From the NCBI GenBank assembly GCA_036725605.1, contig DAIMDW010000001.1:62001-126000 (forward strand): a DNA stretch of 64,000 nt, given 5' to 3'. The position numbers and the translations under genes were made by a program. Under the pieces are notes generated by a model, which was given only the letters and a program-made list of their open reading frames with translations, did no database searches and was not told the origin of the DNA. The DNA is from CALBTQ01 sp036725605. Lineage in GTDB: Bacteria > Lernaellota > Lernaellaia > Lernaellales > Lernaellaceae. Numbering within the stretch: position 1 is the stretch's first letter; the number at the start of each line of letters is the position of its first letter. Shown in pieces: positions 8,229-17,189 of this stretch.

Positions 8229-9698
8229 ATGAGTCGATGGGAAACCGCCGTCTATGTTGTCTTCCTGGCGCTGATCGGCTGGTGGGCTCATGCCTATTTT
8301 CCCACCGAGGCGTTCTCGACGAACCTGGTGCGCGCGGTCTATTTTTCCCTGGCGTTCCTGTTTTTGCTGCACACGATTTTCCACCGGCCGTGGCTGGCGT
8401 GGGCGGACAAACATCCGCGCCTGGTTCGTTCGCTGTGGATCGTCATTTTGCTCGTGTTGGCCCTGTCCGGCTCGTTCATGATCGCCTACAGCCTGTTTCT
8501 GTTGTTCACGTTTAAAATCCGTTTGTTGGTGGCGTATGGTGCGTTCGTCGTCGTCCTGCTGGCCGCCGCCGGCAGCTTGTGGTTGCTGAAAAAAATCACC
8601 GTGGCGCACGTGCGCTTCATCGTGGTCGGCCTGCTTTGGGGGACGGCCGTGCTGATTCAGCCGCTCTCCTATGCCATGTGGCGCGCGCCCGCGGCCGACG
8701 TGTGCGACGCGGCGATCGTCCCCGGCGTGACCATGCGCCTGTCGCCCGCGGACTATCCCGCGCAATGCAGCCAGCCTTATTTCGCGCTGTACCTGCCGGA
8801 GAAAAAGGCTCTGTTCGCTTCGTTCAAAATGTCGGGCAACCTCACGATCCGCGCCTGGGATCGTCCCGCGGCGAACAACTTGGTTTCCTTCGACCTGCGC
8901 GACGCCGATCGCCCGCGAATGCACGTGCTGCCCATGCACGGGCCGTTCATGCCGGAAAACATCGTTTTCAGTCGCCGTCGCCAGGCGTTGTATCTGACGA
9001 TGGTCGGCTACACCCATCACCGGATCGCGGTTGTCGATATCGCCGACTATCCGCACATGAAGCCGGTGCGGACGCTCGCCATCGATTTCGAACCCAACGC
9101 CATTTTCTTCGACGCCACGGAAGACAAGCTGATCGTCCTGGCCATCGACGGCAAGGTGCATTCCTATGATCCGGACGCGCTGACCGAATTGCATTGGCAG
9201 AAACTGCCCAGTCATCTGATCATGCACGCCTGGCACACCGACGGTGCGCGCGACGCGTACGTCGCCCCGTTTTTCAGCCGCATCTTCAGCCTCGACACCG
9301 ACACGCTGGCCACCACGCAAAGCGAGCATTTCACCGCCGGCGGCGGCGTGATCGAATTTCCCGAAATGGGCTATCTCTTTCACGTCGATCCCGTGGCCGA
9401 CCGGATGAGCGTATTCACCGTGCCCGAACTGCAACCGGTCAAAAGCATCAAGCTGGAGTACAAACCGCGCCCGGTTTTTTTCGACGCGCAAAAGGGTTGG
9501 TTGATCGTCGGCGATTGGTTCGGCGGCAAGGTCTACGTGTACGATTGGCTGACCATGCGTCTGCTGGCCCCGCCGACCGACGTGGGGCCGTACCTGCGCT
9601 CCTTCGCCTACGACGCCGAACGACAACTTTTGTTTGCCTGCAGCAAGTGCGGCGTCTACCGGATTCGCTTGGACAAACTCATCTATCGTTCCTTCTGA
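8229..9698 (+). CDS. Membrane protein with C-terminal beta-propeller-like domain
   Basis: About 489 residues. The start was set at ATG 8229; a TTG at 8223 is also in frame and the ribosome site is weak for both. The first ~160 residues hold about five hydrophobic helices. The rest looks like a soluble, probably periplasmic, beta-propeller with repeated phrases of the type IAVVDIADYPHMKPVRTL, KAxVYVYD and LFACSKCGVYRI, similar in texture to YncE/40-residue YVTN repeat proteins. I do not recognise the specific family. It lies 85 bp after the glycosidase gene and 79 bp before the small protein at 9778, on the same strand. Confidence 0.7.
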   Translation: MSRWETAVYVVFLALIGWWAHAYFPTEAFSTNLVRAVYFSLAFLFLLHTIFHRPWLAWADKHPRLVRSLWIVILLVLALSGSFMIAYSLFLLFTFKIRLLVAYGAFVVVLLAAAGSLWLLKKITVAHVRFIVVGLLWGTAVLIQPLSYAMWRAPAADVCDAAIVPGVTMRLSPADYPAQCSQPYFALYLPEKKALFASFKMSGNLTIRAWDRPAANNLVSFDLRDADRPRMHVLPMHGPFMPENIVFSRRRQALYLTMVGYTHHRIAVVDIADYPHMKPVRTLAIDFEPNAIFFDATEDKLIVLAIDGKVHSYDPDALTELHWQKLPSHLIMHAWHTDGARDAYVAPFFSRIFSLDTDTLATTQSEHFTAGGGVIEFPEMGYLFHVDPVADRMSVFTVPELQPVKSIKLEYKPRPVFFDAQKGWLIVGDWFGGKVYVYDWLTMRLLAPPTDVGPYLRSFAYDAERQLLFACSKCGVYRIRLDKLIYRSF

Positions 9699-9777
9699 AA
9701 CGCGCGGCGACAATGGTTGACGGCCGGCGAGGAGCCGCATTAAAGTGGGGCAAACCGAATCACTCAGGGAGTCGTTG

Positions 9778-10191
9778 ATGGAATCGATCGAGATGGTGAA
9801 ATGCTATCTGAAAAAGGACGAACGCGACGCCGGTAGCGTGCGCTACATTCCCCTGGACATCTTCGAAATGTGGCGCGTGCTCATGCGCAAGGTGCACGGC
9901 TTTCTGGTGGCCGATCCGGTCGTGGCGACCTGGACGCCGCTCAACGACGATCCGCCCGAATTTCTCGCCGACGCGCGCGAGGATGACGACGACGTCGTGA
10001 TCGAAGTGAGTTGCCGCTACAGCCACAGCAAGAAAATCGATCGCTCGATCGTCCGCTATTTCCCCGCAAACGACTTCGAGGAAGTGTACGGCTATTTCCG
10101 CAATCACTTCCCGGACGACAAAATCGACAGCATCCGCCGGCGCCGCGGTTGCTTCAATTGCCGGGAGGCGCATCCCTATTTGATCAATTAA
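9778..10191 (+). CDS. Conserved small protein, copy A of a local duplicate pair
   Basis: A 137-residue protein of unknown family. ATG 9778 is chosen because it follows CAGGGAG and aligns with the N-terminus of its paralogue at 14209. Both begin ME(S/A)I(E/D)MVKC and share WRVLM, VHGF, the segment VRYFP and F-x-F-R-x-HFPD. No signal peptide or membrane segment is seen, so it is probably cytoplasmic. The C-terminus has two Cys (CFNC) absent from the paralogue. The two copies flank the HEAT protein and Ser/Thr kinase genes, so a link to that signalling island is plausible but unproven. Confidence 0.75.
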   Translation: MESIEMVKCYLKKDERDAGSVRYIPLDIFEMWRVLMRKVHGFLVADPVVATWTPLNDDPPEFLADAREDDDDVVIEVSCRYSHSKKIDRSIVRYFPANDFEEVYGYFRNHFPDDKIDSIRRRRGCFNCREAHPYLIN

Positions 10192-10219
10192 TCATTGTCG
10201 TTTTCTTCCTTCTGCGGGC

Positions 10220-10249
10220 TTGAATTACACGCCGAGTCCAATCTATAGT
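10220..10249 (+). promoter_or_regulatory. Candidate sigma-70-type promoter
   Basis: TTGAAT (10220-10225), an 18-bp spacer and TATAGT (10244-10249) lie about 47 bp before the HEAT-protein start codon. Pattern match only. Confidence 0.4.
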
Positions 10250-10296
10250 TGGCTTACCATTCAAAAAAACAACAACATAACTGCAGGATCTTAGCC

Positions 10297-12660
10297 ATGA
10301 TTGATGTCGGAGAATCCCGCGGCAGTGTCATCCTCGACGGATCGAAACGTCGCTCGATCAGCGCTCAGGAAGAAAAGGAAGTCCTCAAGATCGTACATGG
10401 GCTGATGTCCTGCCTGGGCAAGCTGCAACAATACCCGTCGATCAACCAGGTCATCATGGACGCCATCAACGATACGCGCGACGCGCTCGACAAATGGCTC
10501 CGCTCGCACAACACGATGGAAATCGTCGACGTGCAAGGCAACATGCAGGTCAATCAGGCCATCCTGTCGCTGGCCAGTCAGCAACAGGATTACATGCAGG
10601 CGTTCCTGTTTTATCTGACCGAACGCAACGTGCGCACCTTCGAATTCAACAAGGGGTTGCACAAGCAGGAGTTCCAGACCTTCCTGGAATTTTTCGCCAA
10701 GCCGGCCAAGGAGATCGTCGAGAAGCGCAACCTGTCGCGCACGCTCAAACGCATGGGCATCCGGCACGTCACGCTCTCGTCCGAACTGGTCATGGAAGGC
10801 GTGATCGTCAAATCGAAAATCAGTGACGAACTCCAGCGCAAGCTCAGCAAGCTCAACATCAACGAGCTGCTCGAAAAAGCCAACATCATTTCGCAGATGG
10901 ATCTCAACACGCTCTACAAGGTCGGCAACCTCGCCTCGATGGTCACCAACCTGCGCTACTCCAAGCAGGAGGATATGTCCAACAAGATTCTCGATCGCCT
11001 GGCCCGGACGCTGCACGAGGGCGACGAGGAACACCGCCTGGCTTCGGCGAAGACCTTCACTCAGATCTCCGCCAAGGCCGTGGACTACACGCTCTACGGT
11101 CTGCACAACGAAGTCGGCGACATGATGGCCACGCAGGCCGCGCACGAAGAGGACCCGCAGGTCTTCGCGACGTTGGCCCAGGGCCTGGAAAAAACCGCGC
11201 AGGTGCACATTGCCAACGGCGATTACGATCAGGCGATGAAGGTCATCGGCTCGCTGACCCGCGAGGAAGTGACCGGCACGTTGCCCCCGCCGACCTTCCG
11301 CCAGGTGGCCGACAAGGCGCTGCGCAACATCGCCACGCCGGCGAACATCCGCAAGCTGATCGCCGATCTGGAAAGCAAAAACGAACAGCGGCGCGCCAAG
11401 GCGTCCTCTTTGCTGAGCAAGGTTGGCGAAAAGGCGGTGCCGCATCTGGTCGATCTGATTTACACCACCGAGGACGAAAGCGTGCTGCAGGAAGCGGTGA
11501 AGATCCTCACCCACATCGGTCCGCCGGCGCTGGCCGAGCTGTACGCCGAATTGAACGAGGAGATGGACGATCGTTTCCGCATGCTGCTCATTCGCGTCAT
11601 CGGCAGCGCGGGCGACGTGCGCAGCGTCGTCAAGCTGATGCCCTTCATGACGCATGCCAACACGCAGGTTGTCGGCGAAACCGTCCGTGCCCTCTTGCGC
11701 ATCGGCGGTCCGGCGGCCGAAACGAAAATGTTGGAAACCCTGACCGTCACCACCTTCGATTCTACGTTCATCAAAGAGCGCATCAAGGATTTCGGCGCCT
11801 ACCGCACGAAGGTGATGGTGCCGCCGCTGCTGGAATTGCTCAACGGCAAGGGCTTGTTCGCCGCGCACGTGGACGACGAGGCGCAGGTGCTCGCCGTGCG
11901 CGCGCTCAGTCAGATCGGCGGTCCCGAGGTTGTGACCGGCCTGGTCGAGTACCTCACCGCCAAGAAGGGTTTCCTCGGCCTGGGCAAAGGCAACGAGGAA
12001 GTTGAAGCGGCCGCCTGCAACGCCTTGGGCCACCTGGGCGATTCCGCCGCCGAAAAGGCGCTGAGCAAGTGCCTTAAATCGAAATTCAAAAAGGTGCAGA
12101 GCGCGGCCAGCGTCGCCCTCAAGCGGTTGCAGGAAGGGCAGGTCGCCCAGGCGCCCACCGTGGCGACCGGCGAACCGGCCGAAGCCGCACCGACCGTCTT
12201 TGCCCCCGCGGCCGCGCCCGACGCGCCGACGCAAGCGGCCTTCGCCGACGAGCCTACGCGGATGGAACTCGGCGACGATCAACCCACGCAATTCGAGATC
12301 GACGAGGCGACCGTGCCGCCCAGCGAGCCGGAGGCGACCGTGGCTCCCCACGAGTCGTTCACCACGCCCAGCGTCGACGATCTGGTCGAAATGACCGTCA
12401 TGGGCGAAGCCGACAACGTGCCGGTGAGCGTCGTACTGACCGTCGGTCCGATCATCGTCGACAACATCCACGTGAGTCTGCCCGGCGTCGACGACGAGGG
12501 CAAACTGACCGCCGATCAGCAAGGCGCGCGGTTCATGCTCGAGCCGGGCAAGTACGAAGTGCTCATTCGCGATCAGGGCATGGAGGTGACCAAGGTCATT
12601 CAGGTCGAGCCGGGCATGTCCGAGGTGCGGCTCGATTTGCAGGATATCTTCAATTTCTGA
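10297..12660 (+). CDS. HEAT-repeat protein with Thr-rich tail and PEGA-like C-terminus
   Basis: A 787-residue cytoplasmic protein starting at ATG 10297; an upstream in-frame TTG at 10249 overlaps the candidate promoter and is unlikely. Residues ~1-330 are mostly helical and of unknown type. Residues ~350-630 are HEAT repeats, with phrases such as AKASSLLSKVGEKAVPHLVDLI and LGDSAAEKALSKCL. A low-complexity Ala/Pro/Thr stretch (~630-700) has several Thr-acid motifs (EPTRMELGD, QPTQFEID). The last ~75 residues resemble a PEGA-like beta domain (LEPGKYEVLIRDQGMEV). It is convergent with the Ser/Thr kinase gene, which ends 6 bp away. It may act as a scaffold or kinase substrate; this is inference. 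Confidence 0.8.
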   Translation: MIDVGESRGSVILDGSKRRSISAQEEKEVLKIVHGLMSCLGKLQQYPSINQVIMDAINDTRDALDKWLRSHNTMEIVDVQGNMQVNQAILSLASQQQDYMQAFLFYLTERNVRTFEFNKGLHKQEFQTFLEFFAKPAKEIVEKRNLSRTLKRMGIRHVTLSSELVMEGVIVKSKISDELQRKLSKLNINELLEKANIISQMDLNTLYKVGNLASMVTNLRYSKQEDMSNKILDRLARTLHEGDEEHRLASAKTFTQISAKAVDYTLYGLHNEVGDMMATQAAHEEDPQVFATLAQGLEKTAQVHIANGDYDQAMKVIGSLTREEVTGTLPPPTFRQVADKALRNIATPANIRKLIADLESKNEQRRAKASSLLSKVGEKAVPHLVDLIYTTEDESVLQEAVKILTHIGPPALAELYAELNEEMDDRFRMLLIRVIGSAGDVRSVVKLMPFMTHANTQVVGETVRALLRIGGPAAETKMLETLTVTTFDSTFIKERIKDFGAYRTKVMVPPLLELLNGKGLFAAHVDDEAQVLAVRALSQIGGPEVVTGLVEYLTAKKGFLGLGKGNEEVEAAACNALGHLGDSAAEKALSKCLKSKFKKVQSAASVALKRLQEGQVAQAPTVATGEPAEAAPTVFAPAAAPDAPTQAAFADEPTRMELGDDQPTQFEIDEATVPPSEPEATVAPHESFTTPSVDDLVEMTVMGEADNVPVSVVLTVGPIIVDNIHVSLPGVDDEGKLTADQQGARFMLEPGKYEVLIRDQGMEVTKVIQVEPGMSEVRLDLQDIFNF

Positions 12661-12666
12661 TAATCA

Positions 12667-14058
12667 TCAAGCCGACAGCGCGCAACGGAAGCCGGCCGTC
12701 GGCAGCAATCCCTGTTCCGGATAAGCGAAGCGCGCGTGACACAGCGCGAATTTCGCGGCCCCGTTGAACGCGCCGCCCTTGAGCACCCGCGCCGTTTGCC
12801 GCTCGTCGAGGTAGGTGGTCGTCCACTCCCACACGTTGCCCGCCATGTCCATCGCGCCGTACACGCTGCGGCCCTCGGGGTAGGCGTTGACCGGCGTCGT
12901 CTGGTTGATCTGCGCTTCGATCGTGTTGCAGCGCTCCAGCGAAAACTGATTGCCCCACGGGAAGGGGCGGCCGTCGGCGCCCCGCGCGGCTTTTTCCCAT
13001 TCCTGCTCGGTCGGCAGACGCTTGCCGATCATGCGCGCATAGGCGTTGGCTTCCACCCAGGTCATTTTCGTTGCCGGATGATTGGCCAGTTCCGGCGGAA
13101 AAACGTGCGACGGTTTGAACTGCGCGAACTGCGCGTTGGTCACCGGATAGCGGTCGATGTAAAAAGCGGGCAGGGTGATCGTCTGCCCCTGGGGGCCGAA
13201 GCGGAACGCGCCCGCCGGCACCAGAATCATCTCCTCCTTCGCCGCCGTTGCCGCGACCGTTTGCCTGGGCGGCGCCGGAGCCGGTGCGGCGGCGGCCGGT
13301 GCGGACGCCCCGCTGCGCACAATGGTCATCAACTCGGCCAGCATCTGCTTGACGCTCTGGTGGCGCTGCGCGGGATCGCGTTGCATCATCTTGAGCACCA
13401 GCGGCGCGAACGCCGGCGGCAGGTCGGTCTCGCGGAAAAACTGCGGGCTCTTGCCGGTGATCATCTCGTAGAACATCGCCCCCAGCGAATAGATGTCGGT
13501 GCGGTGATCGATGTGCTTGGCGTCCATGAACTGCTCGGGCGACGCATACAGCTTGCTGCCCATGATCATCCCGGTCTTTTCCAGGTCCTTCATGCTCTCG
13601 GTGCGCGCCAGGCCGAAGTCGGCGATCTTCGGTTGGCCGTCCTTGGTCAGCAGAATGTTCGCCGGCTTGATGTCGCGGTGAATCACGCCGGCCTCGTGCG
13701 CGTAGCTCATCGCTTTGCAGATCGGCACGTACAGCCTGAGCGCCACCTTCAACGGCAACTGCTGCCGCGTCTGCATGAACTTGTGCAGGTCCAGCCCGTC
13801 GACGAACTCGGTGGTGATGTACAGCCCTTCTTCATCGCGCCCGATGTCGTAGATCTGAATGATGTTCGGATGATTCAGCGCGGCGATCGACTTGGCTTCG
13901 CCCATGAAACGGTCGATGGCCATTTTATTGTCGCGCGACAACAGTCGCTTGACCGCGACGATCCGCCCCAGCATGGTGTCCTTGGCCTTGTAGACCACGC
14001 CCATGCCGCCGCGCCCCAGCTCGTTGATTATTTGGTAGCGTTCGTTAAAAGTATTCAT
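12667..14058 (-). CDS. Ser/Thr protein kinase fused to FGE-like domain
   Basis: A 463-residue fusion. Residues ~8-250 are a Hanks-type kinase with every key motif: GRGGMG (15-20), the Lys of VAVKR (37), HRDIKPAN (127-134) and DFG (147-149). A Pro/Ala linker (~250-275) leads into a formylglycine-generating-enzyme-like domain from EEMILVPAGAF to GFRCALSA. That domain keeps the fold signatures RLPTEQEWEKAARG and GNVWEWT. The two-Cys catalytic site of true FGE is not complete: one Cys is at ALCHAR, and the second expected position is not Cys. The domain is therefore more likely a sensor or binding module. No transmembrane segment is seen. It is divergent from the small protein at 14209. Confidence 0.9.
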   Translation of the reverse strand: MNTFNERYQIINELGRGGMGVVYKAKDTMLGRIVAVKRLLSRDNKMAIDRFMGEAKSIAALNHPNIIQIYDIGRDEEGLYITTEFVDGLDLHKFMQTRQQLPLKVALRLYVPICKAMSYAHEAGVIHRDIKPANILLTKDGQPKIADFGLARTESMKDLEKTGMIMGSKLYASPEQFMDAKHIDHRTDIYSLGAMFYEMITGKSPQFFRETDLPPAFAPLVLKMMQRDPAQRHQSVKQMLAELMTIVRSGASAPAAAAPAPAPPRQTVAATAAKEEMILVPAGAFRFGPQGQTITLPAFYIDRYPVTNAQFAQFKPSHVFPPELANHPATKMTWVEANAYARMIGKRLPTEQEWEKAARGADGRPFPWGNQFSLERCNTIEAQINQTTPVNAYPEGRSVYGAMDMAGNVWEWTTTYLDERQTARVLKGGAFNGAAKFALCHARFAYPEQGLLPTAGFRCALSA

Positions 14059-14208
14059 CGGCCCGCTGTGGTTTGGAGTTGCAACTCATCATCGGAAAAA
14101 TTGCGCCTCGTTTCAATACCGTAATTGGCGCGGATTGACGCGCGCGGCGAAAAATGCATAAGTTTGAGTATCAATGAAAAGTAGTGCCGTTTCGAGATGG
14201 GAGAAAAC

Positions 14209-14622
14209 ATGGAAGCGATCGACATGGTCAAGTGCTTCCTCCAAAAACCGGGGGAAGACGAGCGAAGCGTCCGCTTTGTGCCGCTCGAAATTTTCGGTCT
14301 CTGGCGCGTGCTGATGGTCCGGGTGCACGGCTTTACGCTGCTGGATCCGGAAGTGTCCCAGTGGGTGCCCGACGATTCCGAGTACCGGATTAACACGCCG
14401 GAAATGGAAACCGAAGCGGAACGCGTCATCGAAATCAGCTTCAAATACGTGGAAAGCGGCCGCCCCGAACGGCCGATCGTGCGTTATTTTCCCTCGACGG
14501 AATACCAGGACATCATCGGCTTTTTCCGCAGCCACTTCCCGGATGAAAGCAAAATGGAAGGCGTCCTGCAGCGCAAAGGCAGGTATCTGAAAAATCAGGC
14601 TGTGCCCTACACGGATCAGTGA
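14209..14622 (+). CDS. Conserved small protein, copy B of the duplicate pair
   Basis: A 137-residue paralogue of the protein at 9778. ATG 14209 is preferred over ATG 14197 because GGGAG lies seven bases upstream and because it aligns with copy A. Shared blocks are MVKC, SVR-x-(I/V)PL-x-IF, LWRVLM, VHGF, IVRYFP and HFPD. No signal peptide, membrane helix or known motif is seen. It ends 6 bp before the convergent response-regulator gene. Function unknown. Confidence 0.75.
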   Translation: MEAIDMVKCFLQKPGEDERSVRFVPLEIFGLWRVLMVRVHGFTLLDPEVSQWVPDDSEYRINTPEMETEAERVIEISFKYVESGRPERPIVRYFPSTEYQDIIGFFRSHFPDESKMEGVLQRKGRYLKNQAVPYTDQ

Positions 14623-14628
14623 CCGCGC

Positions 14629-15012
14629 TTATCCCCGCTCGGCGAATTCCCGCAGCAGATCGTTGATCTTGCGCTCCAGGATCGGCATGTCGAACGGCTT
14701 GGTCAACGTGTCGTCCTGAAAATGATGCCGGGCGTATTTGTCCAGCTCCGGCTCGTCCTTGTCCGCCGTCAGCAGGATCACCGGCGTCTTTTCGCCCGTC
14801 GGCGAATGCTTGATCGCGTCGATCAACTGATAGCCGTGCTTGTTGGGCATCATCAAATCGGTGACGACCAGATCGTAGCGGGTCATCGAAAACTTTTTGA
14901 ATCCGTCCGCGCCGTCGCGGGCCACGGTGACGTTATGCCCCTTCGCCCCGAAATAGGCGCTGCAAATCTGCAGGATCACCGGGTCGTCGTCGACAAACAA
15001 AAAGCGGCTCAT
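14629..15012 (-). CDS. Single-domain response regulator
   Basis: A 127-residue CheY-like receiver domain with no output domain. The acidic pocket is at VDDD (residues 7-10), the phospho-acceptor is Asp52 in VVTDLMMP, the conserved Thr82 is in ILLTADK, and Lys105 is in LTKPFD. It is the last gene of a three-gene minus-strand operon after the histidine kinase (17007-15403) and the small HEAT protein (15357-15040), with gaps of 45 and 27 bp. It is the likely phosphorylation partner of that kinase. Confidence 0.93.
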   Translation of the reverse strand: MSRFLFVDDDPVILQICSAYFGAKGHNVTVARDGADGFKKFSMTRYDLVVTDLMMPNKHGYQLIDAIKHSPTGEKTPVILLTADKDEPELDKYARHHFQDDTLTKPFDMPILERKINDLLREFAERG

Positions 15013-15039
15013 GAAAACTCCTTTTCCACTAAGGGGTGG

Positions 15040-15357
15040 CTATTCGCCTTTTTCTTTTTTGACCTTGTCGCGGATGATCTCCGTCGGATCGCCCATCGAA
15101 CCCATCAGCTTGATCGCCTCGGGCGTGCCCATCAGGCCCAGAATTTTCGTCACATCCCAGCGGATCGTGTCGTTCTGGTTCGTGATGTTCTTGCGGCAAT
15201 AATCCAGAACATCGTCGCCGCCGATGCGCGCCAGCCCTTCCACCGACATGCGCCGCACGATCGCGTCGGTCGAGGTCAATGCGCCGATCAGCTTTTTGGC
15301 GTTGCCTTGGTCGATCCACTTTTGGACTTTGTCCGGCGTTGTGCTGAACAGTGCCAT
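15040..15357 (-). CDS. Small HEAT-repeat protein
   Basis: 105 residues from ATG 15357. The ATG six bases upstream (15363) sits only 3 bp from AAAGGA, so the second ATG with a 9-bp spacing is preferred. The sequence holds two to three HEAT-like helical pairs (LIGALTSTDAIVRRMSVEGL, then IRWDVTKILGLMGTPEA) and a Lys-rich C-terminus. It sits between the histidine kinase and the response regulator genes in one operon. It may be an adaptor for that pair, possibly related to the HEAT modules of the protein at 10297. That role is inference. Confidence 0.75.
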   Translation of the reverse strand: MALFSTTPDKVQKWIDQGNAKKLIGALTSTDAIVRRMSVEGLARIGGDDVLDYCRKNITNQNDTIRWDVTKILGLMGTPEAIKLMGSMGDPTEIIRDKVKKEKGE

Positions 15358-15402
15358 GATCATCGTTCCTTTCTATAAAAGATGCGGTCGTCGCCGACCG
15401 GT

Positions 15403-17007
15403 TTATTGCGCTGCTTGTTCCTCCGTCGCCGGCCGCTTGATCGGCAGGCGCAGCGTGAAGGTCGTGCCGTGGCCCACTTCGGTCTCCAGCAGAATCTCGC
15501 CGTGGTGCTCGTTGATGATCTTCTTGCTCACCGCCAGGCCCAATCCGGTGCCCTTGGAATCCTTCGTGCTGTGAAACGCCTCGAACAACTTGGCGCGCAC
15601 TTGTTCGGGAATGCCGCTGCCGTTGTCGGCCACGCTGATCAGCACGTGTTCGCCCGCCGCGTCCGGCTGCACGCGGATGGTCACCACGCCCGTTTCCGGC
15701 TCGACCGCGTCGATCGCGTTGGTGCACAGGTTGAGCGTCGCGCGGTAGATGCCCATCGGATCGCACTCGACCGCCGGCGTGGCCTCGTCGTAGGCCAGCT
15801 CGATGCGCACCTGTTTTTCCCGCGCCCGTTCGGTCATCAGTGCGCGGATGTTCTCCATGTGCTCGCGCAGATCGGCCGACTGATACGCCGGTTTGCGCTC
15901 CTTCGAGTAATCCAGCATGTTCAGCACCAGCTCGGAGATGCGCTGCTGGCTCGTCTTCACCAGCTTCCACGCCACGTCGGTCATCTCCTTGCTGTTCATC
16001 TCCAAACCTTGATCCATCAAGCCCGCACCGCCTTTGAGCCCCTGCAGAATGTTCTTGATGCAATGGGCGAGGCTGGCGACGGTCTGTCCGACCGCGGCCA
16101 GGCGCGCGGCCTTGATGTTCTCGTCGATCAGCCGCGCGTTCTGCACGACGATCCCCGCCTGGCTGCCGATCAGCGTCAGCAGTTGCAGATCCTCTTCCTT
16201 GAACACCGACGCGCCCGAGGCGTCCGCGTTGATCACGCCGATGATCTCGTCATGCGCGCGCAACGGCACGCACATCGCCGAGCGGATGTTGTAGGCGAAC
16301 ACGCTGTTGGACGTGTCAAAGCCCGTGTCCGTCTGTGCGTTGCTGATCAGCAGCGATTCGCCCCGGTCGATCACCTTGCGCACGATCGTACGCGAGAAGG
16401 GCACTTCCTCCGCGCCGCCGCGCGTGTCCAGCGAGCACTGATGCTGCAGTTCGTCGTGCGCCGCGTCCCACAGCAGAATGCTGCCGCGCTCGACCGGGAT
16501 CGTCGCGAAGATCGACGTCAGAATTTTTTTGTACAGTTCCGTCAGGTCGTAGGTGCTGGTGATGATCGCCGAAATGTCGTAGGCCGTGTGCAACCGTTTG
16601 TTGAGCGCCTCGATGCGCTCCTGCAACCGCCCGGCCGTTTCCTCGTGCTCCGCCGGCGCCTGCTCGCCCAGCACGCGCATGATCGTATATCCGTCCGCCG
16701 CGTCGGCCGGCCCGGCGTCGTCCAGGTGAAACTCCATGACCGCGCCGCCCAGTTGCAGTTCCGCTTTGTCGGTCAGCGCGGCTTTGGTTACTTTCTGATG
16801 ATTGACCAGCGTGCCGTAGCTCGAGTTGGAGTCCTCCACGACGAACGTGCCGTCGGTCAGCGCGCGGATTTTCGCGTGTTGCCGCGAAACGCTGCTGTCG
16901 GTCAGGTTGATGTCGCACGTTGGATTGCGGCCGATCAGATACTCGCCCGCCGTCAGCGGATACCGCTCACCGGCCTGGGCTCCCTTCGTCACCAACAGAT
17001 AGGCCAT
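15403..17007 (-). CDS. Hybrid-input histidine kinase: FHA, GAF, HisKA, HATPase
   Basis: A 534-residue soluble sensor kinase. ATG 17007 follows GCAGGA; an in-frame TTG at 17025 is less likely. Residues ~1-95 are an FHA domain (LIGRNPTCDI, SSVSRQHAKI), a phosphothreonine reader. A short coiled coil (~118-142) follows, then a GAF domain (~142-295). A HisKA-type helix has candidate His315 in SLAHCIKN. A HATPase_c domain (~400-520) shows LNLCTNAIDAV (N box), DNGSGIP (G1) and GTGLGLAVSKKI (G2). It heads an operon with the small HEAT protein and a receiver protein. The FHA input suggests it may read Thr phosphorylation, perhaps by the nearby Ser/Thr kinase. Confidence 0.92.
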   Translation of the reverse strand: MAYLLVTKGAQAGERYPLTAGEYLIGRNPTCDINLTDSSVSRQHAKIRALTDGTFVVEDSNSSYGTLVNHQKVTKAALTDKAELQLGGAVMEFHLDDAGPADAADGYTIMRVLGEQAPAEHEETAGRLQERIEALNKRLHTAYDISAIITSTYDLTELYKKILTSIFATIPVERGSILLWDAAHDELQHQCSLDTRGGAEEVPFSRTIVRKVIDRGESLLISNAQTDTGFDTSNSVFAYNIRSAMCVPLRAHDEIIGVINADASGASVFKEEDLQLLTLIGSQAGIVVQNARLIDENIKAARLAAVGQTVASLAHCIKNILQGLKGGAGLMDQGLEMNSKEMTDVAWKLVKTSQQRISELVLNMLDYSKERKPAYQSADLREHMENIRALMTERAREKQVRIELAYDEATPAVECDPMGIYRATLNLCTNAIDAVEPETGVVTIRVQPDAAGEHVLISVADNGSGIPEQVRAKLFEAFHSTKDSKGTGLGLAVSKKIINEHHGEILLETEVGHGTTFTLRLPIKRPATEEQAAQ

Positions 17008-17189
17008 AGGACGATTTTCCTGCAATTTTGAAAGGTTTTCACATCACGACGCTGCCAAGTGGACTTATCCTAGCATTCCATAAATCGATGAGCAAACCGA
17101 TTTTACGGCCTGCCGCACGATCGGCGTCGACTTTGCCGAGCGGCGGATGAGAAAAATTGAACAACACATATCGCGGATAGGGGGAGGGA

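Noticed and set aside
10291..12522. 743-codon minus-strand frame opposite the HEAT protein
   Set aside because: It is a shadow caused by GC-rich third positions. The plus-strand frame has HEAT repeats and a candidate promoter.
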